From Robertmurraya siralis (GTDB lineage: Bacteria; Bacillota; Bacilli; Bacillales; Cytobacillaceae), in contig NZ_SWLZ01000002.1 in NCBI RefSeq assembly GCF_005502275.1, positions 62,001 through 126,000 of the forward strand: a DNA stretch of 64,000 bases, in the 5' to 3' direction. Shown here one piece after another: positions 8,072 through 17,701 of the stretch. A program made the translations under genes and the position numbers. Every line of letters starts with the position of its first letter. Positions within the stretch are counted from its first letter, which is position 1. The notes under the pieces were generated by a model. It saw only the letters and a list, made by a program, of their open reading frames with translations. It was not told the origin of the DNA and did not search any database.

Positions 8072-8839
8072 CTACACTACTTTTTTAAAACTAGGTTTCT
8101 TTGAAAACTCCCCAATGCTTTTAAAACTTTTAAAAAGAAGAAAACCTACCAAACTCCCACTTACATTCAAAATAATATCATCGATATCAAATTGCCCTAG
8201 CATAAAAATAAGCTGCGAGCATTCAATGAAAATACTAATGATGACAGAAATAAGAAGAACTTTGGTAAATGGACGACACTTTTTAAATAGTAAAGGCAAA
8301 AATACTCCTAAAGGCAAAAAAATCAAGATATTTCCTAATGTATTATGAATGATAACATCCAAATTAAATTTATCTAATCCCGTTATATAAGTTAACGTGT
8401 TTTTAAATGGAATAATATTTGCGTTTAGTTGTAATACCTCTAAATGAAAATAACTTTCGGAATCCGGAGGGAGAAATACATACCTACTAATAGGAAACCC
8501 ATTCAAATGATCAGCGATAATATTAATGATTCTCTCAATTAGTAGCTTATATAGAACAACTGCAGCATAAAAACTAAACATGACCCAAGTTCCGATTTTA
8601 AACCATTTGTAATATGGAAAGAGCGATTCCTGCAGTCCATTTGAAATTTGCTTTTGATCGCCAAATTGTTTCAAAGCCTTCACAGTTGCTTCCGCTTCCG
8701 AAAGACCTTGAGCAACAAAGTCATATTTCAATAAAGAGAGATGATCACGAATTTCATCGATCATTTCTACCCGTTCTTCTTTACTACAATTAATTCGACT
8801 TACAATTTGCTCAATGTAGGCTTCAATTTCTTTATCCAA
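8072..8839 (-). CDS. HAAS-domain plus VanZ-like membrane protein
   Basis: About 255 residues. Residues 1-70 form a HAAS-type helical domain (RVEMIDEIRDHLSLL, EAEATVKALKQFGD), the partner domain usually encoded beside PadR regulators. A membrane segment and a VanZ domain follow (IIPFKNT, GNILIFLPLGVFLPLLF, FIECSQLIF, FDIDDIILNVSGSLVGF). The frame opens at 8857, but GGAGGGAG precedes a TTG at 8839 that gives MDKEIEAYIEQIV, the normal HAAS start. It overlaps the end of padR by 40 nt. Confidence 0.87.
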   Translation of the reverse strand: MDKEIEAYIEQIVSRINCSKEERVEMIDEIRDHLSLLKYDFVAQGLSEAEATVKALKQFGDQKQISNGLQESLFPYYKWFKIGTWVMFSFYAAVVLYKLLIERIINIIADHLNGFPISRYVFLPPDSESYFHLEVLQLNANIIPFKNTLTYITGLDKFNLDVIIHNTLGNILIFLPLGVFLPLLFKKCRPFTKVLLISVIISIFIECSQLIFMLGQFDIDDIILNVSGSLVGFLLFKSFKSIGEFSKKPSFKKVV

Positions 8840-9162
8840 GTCGCTCCCTCCGAACATACTTTAATTAGCTGATTGATTTGATTCCACTCTGTTAATTTCT
8901 TCTCTAATTCTCTTTTCCCATCTTCTGTGATTTGGTAATATTTTCTTCTGCCACCGTTATCAGCATTTACCCAATAAGATAAAAGCCAACCTTTCGTCTC
9001 TAATCGTTTTAATGCAGGATAGAGCGTTCCTTCACTCATGTTGTAAAGTTCATTACTATTCTGTTTTAATGTTTTAACGATCTCATAGCCGTACATATCC
9101 TGCTGATTCAAGAGAGAAAGAAGCAAAATATCAATGCTGCCTTTCATAATTTCTTTATCCAT
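8800..9162 (-). CDS. PadR-family transcriptional regulator
   Basis: About 120 residues. Winged-helix motifs: DILLLSLLNQQDMYGYEIVK, MSEGTLYPALKRLETKGWL and GGRRKYYQITEDGKREL. The frame opens at 9276, but the family start MDKEIMKG at 9162 has AAGGTGG 7 nt upstream. First gene of a three-gene operon with the HAAS/VanZ and VanZ proteins, a recurrent Firmicutes arrangement in which PadR represses its operon until an envelope signal releases it. A direct repeat covers its promoter. Confidence 0.92.
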   Translation of the reverse strand: MDKEIMKGSIDILLLSLLNQQDMYGYEIVKTLKQNSNELYNMSEGTLYPALKRLETKGWLLSYWVNADNGGRRKYYQITEDGKRELEKKLTEWNQINQLIKVCSEGATWIKKLKPTLSKL

Positions 9163-9190
9163 CCTCACACCACCTTCTATATAATCCCAA

Positions 9191-9219
9191 GTACATCGTA
9201 TCACATTAGTACATCGTAT
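9191..9219 (-). promoter_or_regulatory. padR promoter with repeated ATACGATGTAC operator
   Basis: The minus strand carries ATACGATGTAC twice (plus strand 9191-9201 and 9209-9219), period 18 bp, about 30 bp before the padR start. A possible promoter is TTGTTA, an 18-bp spacer and TACGAT, placing both copies over the core promoter. ATGT/ACAT half-sites are typical of PadR operators. Confidence 0.65.
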
Positions 9220-9291
9220 AACAAGGTTGATTGGTAACTTATCTTCTCCATAAAATATAAAAGAGGATTGAATCATTTCTGAACCAATCCT

Positions 9292-9744
9292 CTAAATTCC
9301 AAAGAACCCTATTTTTCTATTTAAGAAACCTTCAATATTGAACCCATAAGTATTGACCAATTCTTCATCTAAATCTTGTAAAAAAGATTCAACCTCTGTC
9401 GTTATCATTTCGATCGATAATGAATCTTCGGATTCAAATAGCTGCCAGATGGAAAATAACCTCCAGCCCTTTTCACCTTTATTATTAAATGTTAATAGGG
9501 GGCCTTCTCGTTCATCATGCTCGATTGTATAGTAAGTAAAATCTCTGACACGATCCCATTTTGTTAAAGCTACTCCTAATTCCAGGAGAGCAAGAGAAGG
9601 CTCTTTAAAAAAACACTTATTATGGATATACATTTCGAAATCGCCTTGAATATCGACTAACAATTTGCCGTTTCTTTGCTTGATCAATTTCCGATCCACT
9701 GAAATATACTTATGTAATTTGAATTCCAACCTTAAAGGATTCAT
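9292..9744 (-). CDS. hypothetical protein (possibly DUF7878 family)
   Basis: 150 residues, soluble and acidic, starting MNPLRLEFKLHKYISVD behind a weak GTGAAAAG site. The middle GWRLFSIWQLFES and the C-terminal LDEELVNTYGFNIEGFL look conserved. I believe it matches a Bacillus family of small uncharacterised proteins, but the family name is from memory and uncertain. Single-gene unit; function unknown. Confidence 0.6.
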   Translation of the reverse strand: MNPLRLEFKLHKYISVDRKLIKQRNGKLLVDIQGDFEMYIHNKCFFKEPSLALLELGVALTKWDRVRDFTYYTIEHDEREGPLLTFNNKGEKGWRLFSIWQLFESEDSLSIEMITTEVESFLQDLDEELVNTYGFNIEGFLNRKIGFFGI

Positions 9745-9774
9745 CTTTTCACACTCACTTGTCTTTTATTTAAA

Positions 9775-9858
9775 GGCTCTGTTATATGTCGGTGTTGATT
9801 TTTGGCTCATTTTCTCTCTGATTCCATGCAATGTGCCCAAAATCATTTTAACAAAGCC
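9775..9858. mobile_element. MITE-like or insertion-sequence-end remnant, copy A (84 bp)
   Basis: Begins GGCTCTGTTATATG and ends TAACAAAGCC, giving imperfect terminal inverted repeats. The interior carries GTGTTGATTTTTGGCTC, found again at 37390-37452 (opposite orientation) and within 27361-27465. Too short to code; no transposase nearby. Confidence 0.75.
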
Positions 9859-9861
9859 TAA

Positions 9862-10701
9862 TTAAAAATAAAGTAAATAAATAACAAAGACAAGTATAAT
9901 CCGATAAATCGCAAATGGAATCAACTTTATTTTATTGATTAGCTTTAGGAAAAAGCGAATCGATATTAATGCGAAAACAAATGCACTAATAAACCCTACA
10001 ACGAAAAATGGAAGGGCATCTAACGTAAAATACTGCCAATTTTTCAATAGTGATAAGAAGCTTGCACCCGCCATAATTGGTACGGCCATAATAAAGGTAA
10101 AATCCGCAGCAGTTCGATGATTCATCCCAAGCATTACTCCGCCAGAGATCGTTGCCCCTGAACGTGAAAAACCTGGCCAGAGTGATAAGCATTGAATGAA
10201 CCCCACAGCTAACGCCTGTTTATAGCTAATTTGGTCTACTGTAACAACTTTAGGAGTTTTGGATCCAAATATATCTGCGATAATCATAAAAACCGCTCCA
10301 ATTAATAACCCAATTAGAACTGTCTCGGTTGAAAATAGATTCTCATCAATAAAATCTTCAAACAACACACCTAAAACCCCAGCTGGAAGTAAGCCAACAA
10401 TGATATGAGTTAGTTTAAGATGGCTAGTTTCTTCTTTATTTTCCTCTTTCTTTTTAAGAATCCGATTTAGACCCAATAGATCAATAAACCGCTCTCTGAA
10501 TACTATGACGACCGCTAAAATCGATCCAAGCTGAATCACAATTTTAAATGTATTCGCAGCATACTTTCCTAAAAACTCGTTTGATTTTAACCACATATCA
10601 TCAACAATAATCATATGACCAGTTGAAGACACCGGTGCAAATTCTGTTAATCCTTCAACGAGCCCTAGTATGACGGCTTTTAACAATTCTATGAAATCCA
10701 T
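9862..10701 (-). CDS. uppP: undecaprenyl-diphosphatase UppP
   Basis: 279 residues, polytopic. It dephosphorylates undecaprenyl pyrophosphate to recycle the cell-wall lipid carrier; extra activity gives bacitracin resistance. Visible family motifs are EGLTEFAPVSSTGH (residues 16-29) and PGFSRSGATISGG, holding the catalytic glutamate/serine and arginine. ATG start behind AGGAGTCAAAGGA. It stands alone with a palindrome 30 bp upstream. Its proximity to a bacitracin/lantibiotic-type exporter and VanZ genes fits an envelope-stress theme, although it is not in the same operon. Confidence 0.95.
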   Translation of the reverse strand: MDFIELLKAVILGLVEGLTEFAPVSSTGHMIIVDDMWLKSNEFLGKYAANTFKIVIQLGSILAVVIVFRERFIDLLGLNRILKKKEENKEETSHLKLTHIIVGLLPAGVLGVLFEDFIDENLFSTETVLIGLLIGAVFMIIADIFGSKTPKVVTVDQISYKQALAVGFIQCLSLWPGFSRSGATISGGVMLGMNHRTAADFTFIMAVPIMAGASFLSLLKNWQYFTLDALPFFVVGFISAFVFALISIRFFLKLINKIKLIPFAIYRIILVFVIYLLYF

Positions 10702-10734
10702 TCCTTTGACTCCTACTCTTAATCTATTTAGAAG

Positions 10735-10754
10735 TATGGAAGAATACTTCCATA
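10735..10754. promoter_or_regulatory. perfect inverted repeat upstream of uppP
   Basis: TATGGAAG and CTTCCATA, perfectly complementary and separated by AATA, lie about 35 bp before the uppP start. It may be an operator or a 5'-leader hairpin; I cannot name a binding protein. Confidence 0.55.
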
Positions 10755-10988
10755 GTATTTTAAACCTATTTTAAGTCAAAGTATAGTTACATTCATATTT
10801 CAAAAAAATATTAAGTGACTCATATATGAAATATTGCCATTTTCCATAAGGGATACAGCTCCCCCAAAGAAGTTAAAAAGGGAAGAATTTTGTTAGTGAC
10901 GAAAAAATAGCTGAACAAACATCAGCATAACAGACCATTTAAAAATACAGCCTGCAAGTCTACTTAGTCTATTCCGAACCTTTTCCCA

Positions 10989-11789
10989 CTATATTTGAAG
11001 TGGCCATCCATGTACTTTTCGTTTCTTAAATGTATGAATATATCTAAATCCAGCGGCTTTAGCCATCTTTAGGGCTTCATCAAGGTTAGAACCAACCGTT
11101 TCTACTCGGTGAGAATCAGAACCGATTGTCAAGATTTCACCACCAAGAGATTTATATAGTTTTAAAATGCTCTGTGTCGGAAACGGCTCATTAACCTTCA
11201 TATTAGAAATACCCGAGGTATTGATTTCAATACCAATTCCTCGTTCGACAGCCTTTCTGAGTATCGCTTCCAAAATTTCGTTAAAATCGTCAAACTGGTA
11301 ATTGCCCTTCGACTCCATCGCATAGCGTTTCATTAAATCCAGATGAGCTATCACATCAATATCTGCCTCGGAAACAAGCTTATAAACTTCTGTAAAATAA
11401 TCATGATACACCTCGAACGGCTTTTTATCTCCCATGTATTTTCTCAGCTTTATTTCATCAATATTATGAACGGAGCCAAGAATAAAGTCTAATTCCAATT
11501 CTTGTAGTGCTTGTTTGTATTCATCCTTCATTAAATGAGGTTCACAAAGTTCGATGCCAGCTTTAATTACAAGTCTTCCTCTATATTTATCCTGCACATG
11601 ATGAATTTGAGAAAAATATTGTTCAAAATCGAGATGACCATACGTTGGAAGATTCGGATTGACTGAAAAGTGCTCTGTAAAACAAATTTCGTCGATTCCT
11701 CTTTTTACAGCTTCAGCACAGACATCTTCCATTCTAGCTTTGGAGTCAAACGAATTATCTGTATGATGATGATATTCAGTAAGATACAT
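10989..11789 (-). CDS. PHP-domain phosphatase, histidinol-phosphatase (HisJ) family
   Basis: About 266 residues. PHP metal motifs are visible: HHHTDNSFD at the N-terminus, CFTEHF, GIELCEP, GSVHNI, HLDLMKR and GSDSHR near the C-terminus, matching HisK/HisJ-type histidinol-phosphate phosphatases. The frame opens at a GTG at 11801, but GAGGTGA is best placed for the ATG at 11789 (MYLTEYHHHT). It is isolated from other histidine genes, so the substrate could differ. Confidence 0.82.
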   Translation of the reverse strand: MYLTEYHHHTDNSFDSKARMEDVCAEAVKRGIDEICFTEHFSVNPNLPTYGHLDFEQYFSQIHHVQDKYRGRLVIKAGIELCEPHLMKDEYKQALQELELDFILGSVHNIDEIKLRKYMGDKKPFEVYHDYFTEVYKLVSEADIDVIAHLDLMKRYAMESKGNYQFDDFNEILEAILRKAVERGIGIEINTSGISNMKVNEPFPTQSILKLYKSLGGEILTIGSDSHRVETVGSNLDEALKMAKAAGFRYIHTFKKRKVHGWPLQI

Positions 11790-11852
11790 GCCTAATTTCA
11801 CCTCATTTTATTGGAATCACCACTACTCCCTGCCGTTTTTATTCAGTTAAGC

Positions 11853-11881
11853 AAAAAGGTAACCACATTGGCTACCTTTTT
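11853..11881 (-). terminator. intrinsic terminator of the PTS/transketolase operon
   Basis: On the minus strand AAAAAGGTAGCCA pairs with TGGTTACCTTTTT around a 3-nt loop, 12 nt after the tkt stop, with a T run built into the stem. Confidence 0.85.
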
Positions 11882-11892
11882 GTTACAATCCA

Positions 11893-13890
11893 TTACAATA
11901 ATGCTTTAAAATTATTTACTATGTTTTCTACAGTAAAACCATATTTTTCAATGACTTGGTCTCCAGGAGCCGATGCACCGAATGTATCAATGCTCATTAC
12001 TGCCCCCTCACTTCCTACATACTCTCTCCATCCAAGCTTAGAACCCATTTCCACTGCTAAACGTTTTTGTAAATTGCCAGGCAATACACTTTCTTGATAT
12101 TGTTGTGACTGTTTATCAAAAAGATCCCATGATGGCATACTTACAACATTCACGTAGATGCCTTCTTCAGCTAAACGGGCTTGAGCTTTAATTGATAAAG
12201 CAACCTCAGAACCAGCAGCAATGATAATTCCAACAGCTTTATTTGAAGCTTTGGATACAATATAAGCTCCTTTGCGGACGCCCTCGGTTGCCAGCGTTTC
12301 TGTCGTTTGCAATGTGGGTAATCCTTGTCTACCTAACACTAATATGGTCGGATGCCCCGTTTCTTCCACAGCTATTTTCCATGCTTCTCTTGTTTCATTT
12401 GCGTCTGCAGGCCGGATGACAGAAATTCCCGGCATTGCTCTAAATGCAGCAAGCTGTTCAACTGGTTGATGAGTTGGTCCATCTTGTCCTACTGCAATTG
12501 TATCATGCGTAAACACATATATCACTGGAAGTTCCATCAAGGAAGCTAGTCTGATTGCTGGACGCAAGTAATCTGAGAAAACAAAAAACGTACTTACGAA
12601 TGGGCGTAAATGATGTAGTGCAAGTCCATTAGCAATAGCTCCCATCGCAAATTCTCTTACACCAAATCGAACGTTCCTTCCAGAATAATCTTGACTGTTA
12701 AGGTCTACATAATTTTTTAATCTTGTTTTTGTTGATGAATCTAAATCAGCAGACCCACCAACCAATTCAGGTAATTTATCAGCAAGTAGATTTAATGTTT
12801 CACTGGATGCAACTCGTGTTGCAAGTGTTTCACCTTCTTTATATTCAGGAAGTCCACTCTTCCAATCAACCGGCAGCTCACCGGCGATGATTCGCTTTAG
12901 CTCTCCAGCAAGTTCTGGATATTCATTTTGATATGCGGCAAAGAGGTCATTCCATGCTTTTTCTTTTGCAATTCCATTCTCTTTAATACTGCTAAAGTCT
13001 TCATATACTTCTTCAGGCACATGAAATTCATCGTGTTCCCAGTTATAGAACTTTTTCGTAAGTTCGATTTCTTCTTTTCCTAAAGGGTCACTGTGCGCTT
13101 CATTTGTTCCTTGTAAAGATGGTGAACCGTAGCCAATAACTGTTTTTACTTCAATAATAGTCGGTCTGTTTTCATCTGCTTTCGCTTCTAACAATGCCTT
13201 ATGAACAGCTTCAATATCATTTCCATCTTCAACATATAAATATTGCCAGTTACACGATTCAAAACGTTTTTTAATATCTTCAGAAAAAGCCAAGTTTAGC
13301 TCGCCATCTAAACTAATATTATTGGAATCATATAACACAATTAAACGTCCTAGTCCCAAGTGTCCTGCAAGCGATGCCGCTTCATAGGATACACCTTCCA
13401 TCAAATCCCCATCACCACAAATTGTATATGTGTAATGGTCTACAATAGGAAAACCATCTTTATTATATGTTTCCGCCAAATGTCTCTCAGCCAAAGCCAT
13501 CCCAACACTTACAGGAATACCTTGTCCAAGTGGTCCTGTAGTTGCTTCAACTCCAGGAGTTATTCCATACTCCGGATGACCCGGTGTTTTACTTCCCCAC
13601 TGTCTTGTGTTCTTCAGATCTTCTATCGTTACATCATACCCTGAAAGGTGCAGCAAATTGTACAGTAAATTGGACCCATGTCCAGCTGATAATACAAATC
13701 TATCACGATTGAACCAGTTCGGGTTTTCAGGGTTAATATTCATAATATTTTTCCAAAGGCTATAAGCCATAGGGGCTGCTCCCATTGGCATTCCTGGATG
13801 TCCGTGTTGTGCTTTTTCTACACTATCTATTGTTAACGTACGAATTGTGTTAATCGATAATTCAGAAATCCTTGAATTCTTTGTAGTCAT
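11893..13890 (-). CDS. tkt: transketolase of a PTS operon
   Basis: 665 residues, full length. Thiamine diphosphate motif [21 protein letters not shown], substrate loop [13 protein letters not shown], and in the pyrimidine domain [17 protein letters not shown] and [16 protein letters not shown]. It moves two-carbon units between ketose and aldose phosphates in the pentose phosphate pathway. Bacilli normally have a housekeeping copy elsewhere; this one is the last gene of an operon with an ascorbate-type PTS, so it is probably a dedicated enzyme linking an imported pentose (or similar) phosphate to central metabolism. It begins about 80 bp after the IIC gene with a strong GGAGG. Confidence 0.95.
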   Translation of the reverse strand: MTTKNSRISELSINTIRTLTIDSVEKAQHGHPGMPMGAAPMAYSLWKNIMNINPENPNWFNRDRFVLSAGHGSNLLYNLLHLSGYDVTIEDLKNTRQWGSKTPGHPEYGITPGVEATTGPLGQGIPVSVGMALAERHLAETYNKDGFPIVDHYTYTICGDGDLMEGVSYEAASLAGHLGLGRLIVLYDSNNISLDGELNLAFSEDIKKRFESCNWQYLYVEDGNDIEAVHKALLEAKADENRPTIIEVKTVIGYGSPSLQGTNEAHSDPLGKEEIELTKKFYNWEHDEFHVPEEVYEDFSSIKENGIAKEKAWNDLFAAYQNEYPELAGELKRIIAGELPVDWKSGLPEYKEGETLATRVASSETLNLLADKLPELVGGSADLDSSTKTRLKNYVDLNSQDYSGRNVRFGVREFAMGAIANGLALHHLRPFVSTFFVFSDYLRPAIRLASLMELPVIYVFTHDTIAVGQDGPTHQPVEQLAAFRAMPGISVIRPADANETREAWKIAVEETGHPTILVLGRQGLPTLQTTETLATEGVRKGAYIVSKASNKAVGIIIAAGSEVALSIKAQARLAEEGIYVNVVSMPSWDLFDKQSQQYQESVLPGNLQKRLAVEMGSKLGWREYVGSEGAVMSIDTFGASAPGDQVIEKYGFTVENIVNNFKALL

Positions 13891-13969
13891 ATTAAGAACC
13901 TCCAGTGTTTTTTAATTCTTAGATGCTGAGGTTTTATAGCGATAATCCTCAGCATCACATTAAACTAAC

Positions 13970-15310
13970 TTATTTTGTTTCTGCTTTTTGTTTCTTCACA
14001 GGTATTGCCATCAATGCAAGGATGACAATTAAACTTATTGTAATGGCAATTGGTCCAGCATAATTAGCCAATGAACCAAAGAATATTCCAGATACACCAA
14101 AATCAGCATCAGAGAAGGTTGTATTAGCGAATCCTAAATCACCAAGTACAGGCATTAAGAATACTGGAAGGAATGAAATAACTACCCCATTGACAAAGGA
14201 GCCAATAACAGAACCTTTAAAGCCTCCCGTAGCATTACCAAAGACACCGGCAGCTGCTCCTGTAAAGAAGTGGGGTACAACACCCGGCAAAATAATGACA
14301 CCACCAGTGAAAATCATGATTACCATACTGAAAATTCCGCCTAAGAAACTTGCAAAGAATCCAATTAATACCGCATTTGGTGCATATGGATAAATAATTG
14401 GAACATCAAGTGCTGGTTTAGCATTCGGCACAAGCTTAGTAGATATCCCTTTGAATGCAGGTACAATTTCTGACAATACTAAACGAACTCCAGATAAGAT
14501 AATAAATACACCGGCAGCAAACCTACCTGCTTGAATAAGAGAAAATACGAGGAAATTTGTACCTCCACTTAGCTCATTTTCAATATAAGTAGCTCCTGCA
14601 AAAAGTGCCACAATTACATACATGATAATCATTGTTAAGGCAATACTTACAGTACTGTCTCGTAAAAAACCTAAACCTTTTGGAAAGTTAATATTCTCAG
14701 TAGAATTTTCTTTGCTGCTTTTAAATAATTTACCAACTAAAGCACTTGCTGCATAACCGACAGCACTGAAATGACCTAATGCCACGTTATCATTTCCAGT
14801 TAACTGACGCATAAACGGCTGAAGAATAGCTGGTGATAAAGTCATTACAATCCCAAGTGCAACAGAACCTGCAGCGATCAAGCCAACTGTATTGAATCCT
14901 GCCACAGCCATAATTACGGCTAACATCGCAGCAAGGTAAAGGGTATGATGACCAGTTAAAAAAATATATTTAAATCGGGTAAATCTTGCTATAAGAATGT
15001 TGACAATCATACCGAAAAACATAATTAATGCCGTATTTGTACCATATTCTGATAATGCCAGAGCAACAATGGCTTCATTATTTGGAACAACTCCAGTAAC
15101 ATTAAATGCTTGTTCAAACATCGCCCCAAACGGTACCAGCGCAGTCTCAAGAATTCCGGCACCTGCTGAAATGACAAGGAAGCCTACGAATGTTTTAGTA
15201 GTTCCCTTTACGGTATCCGACATATTTCTTTTTTGCGCCATTAAACCAATTAAAGCAATGAGTGCTACTAGAATGGCTGGTTGACTTAAAATATCAATTA
15301 ACGTTTGCAT
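13970..15310 (-). CDS. PTS ascorbate/pentose-family permease IIC (UlaA/SgaT type)
   Basis: 446 residues, about 11 membrane segments. UlaA-family traits include GFLVISAGAGILE, GHHTLYLAAMLAVIM and GHFSAVGYAAS. It transports a sugar with phosphorylation supplied by the IIB and IIA encoded upstream. ATG start behind GGGGG. No ascorbate-catabolic genes (UlaDEF, UlaG) are adjacent; a transketolase is, which argues against ascorbate and for a pentose or pentulose substrate. The substrate is not determined. Confidence 0.9.
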   Translation of the reverse strand: MQTLIDILSQPAILVALIALIGLMAQKRNMSDTVKGTTKTFVGFLVISAGAGILETALVPFGAMFEQAFNVTGVVPNNEAIVALALSEYGTNTALIMFFGMIVNILIARFTRFKYIFLTGHHTLYLAAMLAVIMAVAGFNTVGLIAAGSVALGIVMTLSPAILQPFMRQLTGNDNVALGHFSAVGYAASALVGKLFKSSKENSTENINFPKGLGFLRDSTVSIALTMIIMYVIVALFAGATYIENELSGGTNFLVFSLIQAGRFAAGVFIILSGVRLVLSEIVPAFKGISTKLVPNAKPALDVPIIYPYAPNAVLIGFFASFLGGIFSMVIMIFTGGVIILPGVVPHFFTGAAAGVFGNATGGFKGSVIGSFVNGVVISFLPVFLMPVLGDLGFANTTFSDADFGVSGIFFGSLANYAGPIAITISLIVILALMAIPVKKQKAETK

Positions 15311-15337
15311 TTCTTTACCCCCTTTTTTTGATTTACA

Positions 15338-15619
15338 TCAGATTAATCCTTTTTTCTCCAAAACTTGTTTTACTTTAGTTCTTAATTCGTCCATATCAAT
15401 GATGCTATCCATCACAACAACCTCACCTAAATGGGCTCCACCTTCTGCAATGTCTTTAGCAAGAAAGAAAACATCCGCATCGTCTGGTGTTGCTGAGCTT
15501 AAATCAGAATGTGATACTTCCACTCCTGTCACACCAAGCTCTTCTAAAATTTGATTGATATTCATTTCTACCATAAAACTAGTTCCTAAACCTGAACCAC
15601 AAACAGCTAAAATTTTCAT
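15338..15619 (-). CDS. PTS IIB component (UlaB/SgaB type)
   Basis: 93 residues starting MKILAVCGSGLGTSFMVE. Cys7 in CGSGLGTS is the phospho-cysteine that passes phosphate from IIA to the sugar. The start overlaps the regulator stop (TAATG). Length and fold match stand-alone lactate/ascorbate-class IIB proteins. Confidence 0.93.
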   Translation of the reverse strand: MKILAVCGSGLGTSFMVEMNINQILEELGVTGVEVSHSDLSSATPDDADVFFLAKDIAEGGAHLGEVVVMDSIIDMDELRTKVKQVLEKKGLI

Positions 15620-17658
15620 TATTTATTCTCCCCCATTTTTATAATTTCGATTACTTGCTCTGCAGTTTCAGCAGCTTTAATAGCTTCAAGAAGTTCATTA
15701 TCACCTAAAATTTTGGTTAACTGTGCAAGTGCCTTAAGATGTGCTTCACTATCAATAGCAGCTAAACAAATAAAAATATCAATTTTATGATCAGCCTGAT
15801 CCAGAAGCAACACAGGAGTCTTTGTTCTTAAAAAAGACATCCCTAGCTGGTTCACACCATTTTCTGGCCTAGCATGCGGAATCGCTATACCTTTGCCGAT
15901 ATGAATATATGCTCCAACTTCTTCTACATTTCTTATCATGGAATCCACATATTTCCTTTGTACTTTATTGGACTCTACCAATGGTTGAGATGCTTCAATA
16001 ATTGCATCCTTCCAATCCAGCTTTTCATCAGTAAAATGGATTGTGTCTTTCGTCAAGAGCTCTGATAACATTGGTTTGTTCATCCCCTTGCTTTTGTTTT
16101 GTATATATAATAAATTAACAAGCTCAGAATATAGTTGGTTTTCATCTTTTACTTCTGTATGCCTTTTAATCACTTCCATCAATTGCTCAACGGTGAATAT
16201 TTGCCTATCTAATCTTGGAAATTTCTGCAATACATCACGAATTAGATAGTATTTGTCTACCTGTGACAATAAGGTTTTCACAATGAATACTGGCTTTACG
16301 GATTCTACCTTAATGGTTGAAAATACCACATCATAGTTTGCTGCTGGGATATCTTCAAATCTGTCACGATTGTGTATTCTAGAAAATCGAATTGTAGGAA
16401 ACAACTCTTTTAATTGGGCTTCAAGCATGATGGATGAGCTTAATCCATTGGAACAGATGATTAATCCTGTTAATTTCTCTGAATGCAAATTATTTCCGCT
16501 ATCCAGGTAACCACCAAAATGCATAGTAAAAAAACCAATTTCGGTTTCACTAATTTCTTTCCCTGTCCAAAGTGCCAGTGGGGACAATGAACGCTTTACA
16601 AACTGAAATAGATCAGGATACTCTCTCTTTATTCTTTCACTTAATTGATTAAAGAGTGGAATTTCAAAAATAATTCTAAAAAATGCTGGAACAAGGTGAT
16701 TGTATAAACTTCTTTTCAAAAATGCTTTATCTTCAATCGGAAGCAATGTGTTTTTTTCAAATTCTTCGATAATTTGTTCCGCTAACTTCTCTAATTCAGG
16801 ACTAGCTTGGCTTGTAACTATTTCAAGTGTTACGAGTAACTGAATCGTTACAAAATAACTCTCATCTTCACCTCCTTCAGGAAATAACCTCCTCGATAAC
16901 TCCTCCCCATGTTTAAATATGCTCTGTCTTTCAAGCATTTGTTTTTCTAAGTTTGTAAAGGATAATTTTTCCTTTCGAGCACGAACCCTCAAGAGAGCAA
17001 GGTGGATAATCATCTCTGTTTTTCTGCTCTTAACTAAACTGATCTCATTTATTTCTAGATATTGATTCATAATTTGTTGTGTTTCAACAAGGATTTCCGC
17101 CTTTCCCCATGACTTAAGTGCCAAAATAATGATTTCTTCCCCGAGTGGTTGAGAAAGTAAATGATTTACGCTAAAGATTGCTAATCTCCTCTTATCCATT
17201 TCAGTTCCTGTTATATGATACCCATCCAAGCGTGTGTATAAAAATTTTACCTTCCACTTATCACAAATTTCTTTTAACCTTTTTACATCCGTTAGTGCTG
17301 TATTTTTACTTACACCCAGCAATAATTGAAAATGGTAATTGGAAACCGGCTCTTTGCGAATAAAGGTGTACAAATAAATTAAATAGGCTCTGTCTTGTTC
17401 CGATATAATGAACTGATTAGCATTCATATCTAGATAGTTTGTTTTGACCAAGCTTCTTAATGTCTTGTCAATAAAAAGCAATTGATTGGAGATTTTAATT
17501 TCCGGCAAATCATTATTGGCTAGGGCAAAATTGACTTTTTCCAAATCATACTGAAGTTGACGTTCAGATAAGTTTAGCTGCATCATTATTTCTTGCTTCG
17601 TTATTTTTTCATGCTTTGTCAATTCCTCCAATAGTTTATAGGACCGTTGATCAAACAA
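15619..17658 (-). CDS. PRD-containing transcriptional activator with IIB- and IIA-like domains
   Basis: 679 residues from a TTG at 17658. The frame is open to 17766, but GGTGGAGGG precedes this TTG and gives MFDQRSYKLLEELTKHEK, the usual HTH start of BglG/MtlR-type regulators. Order: N-terminal HTH (about 1-70), a second HTH region, two PRD domains (about 150-390), a IIB-like domain with GLIICSNGLSSS, and a C-terminal IIA domain with phospho-histidine in IPHARPENG. The operon has no separate IIA gene, so the IIA domain may serve both transport and sensing. Resembles UlaR/LicR-type activators. Confidence 0.9.
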   Translation of the reverse strand: MFDQRSYKLLEELTKHEKITKQEIMMQLNLSERQLQYDLEKVNFALANNDLPEIKISNQLLFIDKTLRSLVKTNYLDMNANQFIISEQDRAYLIYLYTFIRKEPVSNYHFQLLLGVSKNTALTDVKRLKEICDKWKVKFLYTRLDGYHITGTEMDKRRLAIFSVNHLLSQPLGEEIIILALKSWGKAEILVETQQIMNQYLEINEISLVKSRKTEMIIHLALLRVRARKEKLSFTNLEKQMLERQSIFKHGEELSRRLFPEGGEDESYFVTIQLLVTLEIVTSQASPELEKLAEQIIEEFEKNTLLPIEDKAFLKRSLYNHLVPAFFRIIFEIPLFNQLSERIKREYPDLFQFVKRSLSPLALWTGKEISETEIGFFTMHFGGYLDSGNNLHSEKLTGLIICSNGLSSSIMLEAQLKELFPTIRFSRIHNRDRFEDIPAANYDVVFSTIKVESVKPVFIVKTLLSQVDKYYLIRDVLQKFPRLDRQIFTVEQLMEVIKRHTEVKDENQLYSELVNLLYIQNKSKGMNKPMLSELLTKDTIHFTDEKLDWKDAIIEASQPLVESNKVQRKYVDSMIRNVEEVGAYIHIGKGIAIPHARPENGVNQLGMSFLRTKTPVLLLDQADHKIDIFICLAAIDSEAHLKALAQLTKILGDNELLEAIKAAETAEQVIEIIKMGENK

Positions 17659-17683
17659 TAGTATCCCTCCACCTCTCAATTTA

Positions 17684-17701
17684 ATTATAAAACGTTTCCA
17701 A
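17684..17701 (-). promoter_or_regulatory. promoter of the PTS-transketolase operon with overlapping cre
   Basis: The minus strand has a perfect -10 TATAAT (17684-17689) with no recognisable -35, as expected for an activator-dependent promoter. TTGGAAACGTTTTAT (17687-17701) matches the CcpA cre consensus with one mismatch and overlaps the -10, so glucose repression is likely. Confidence 0.6.

Noticed and set aside
13970-15619. Calling the PTS an ascorbate transporter
   Set aside because: Family similarity only; no ascorbate-6-phosphate lactonase, decarboxylase or epimerases are adjacent, and a transketolase is.
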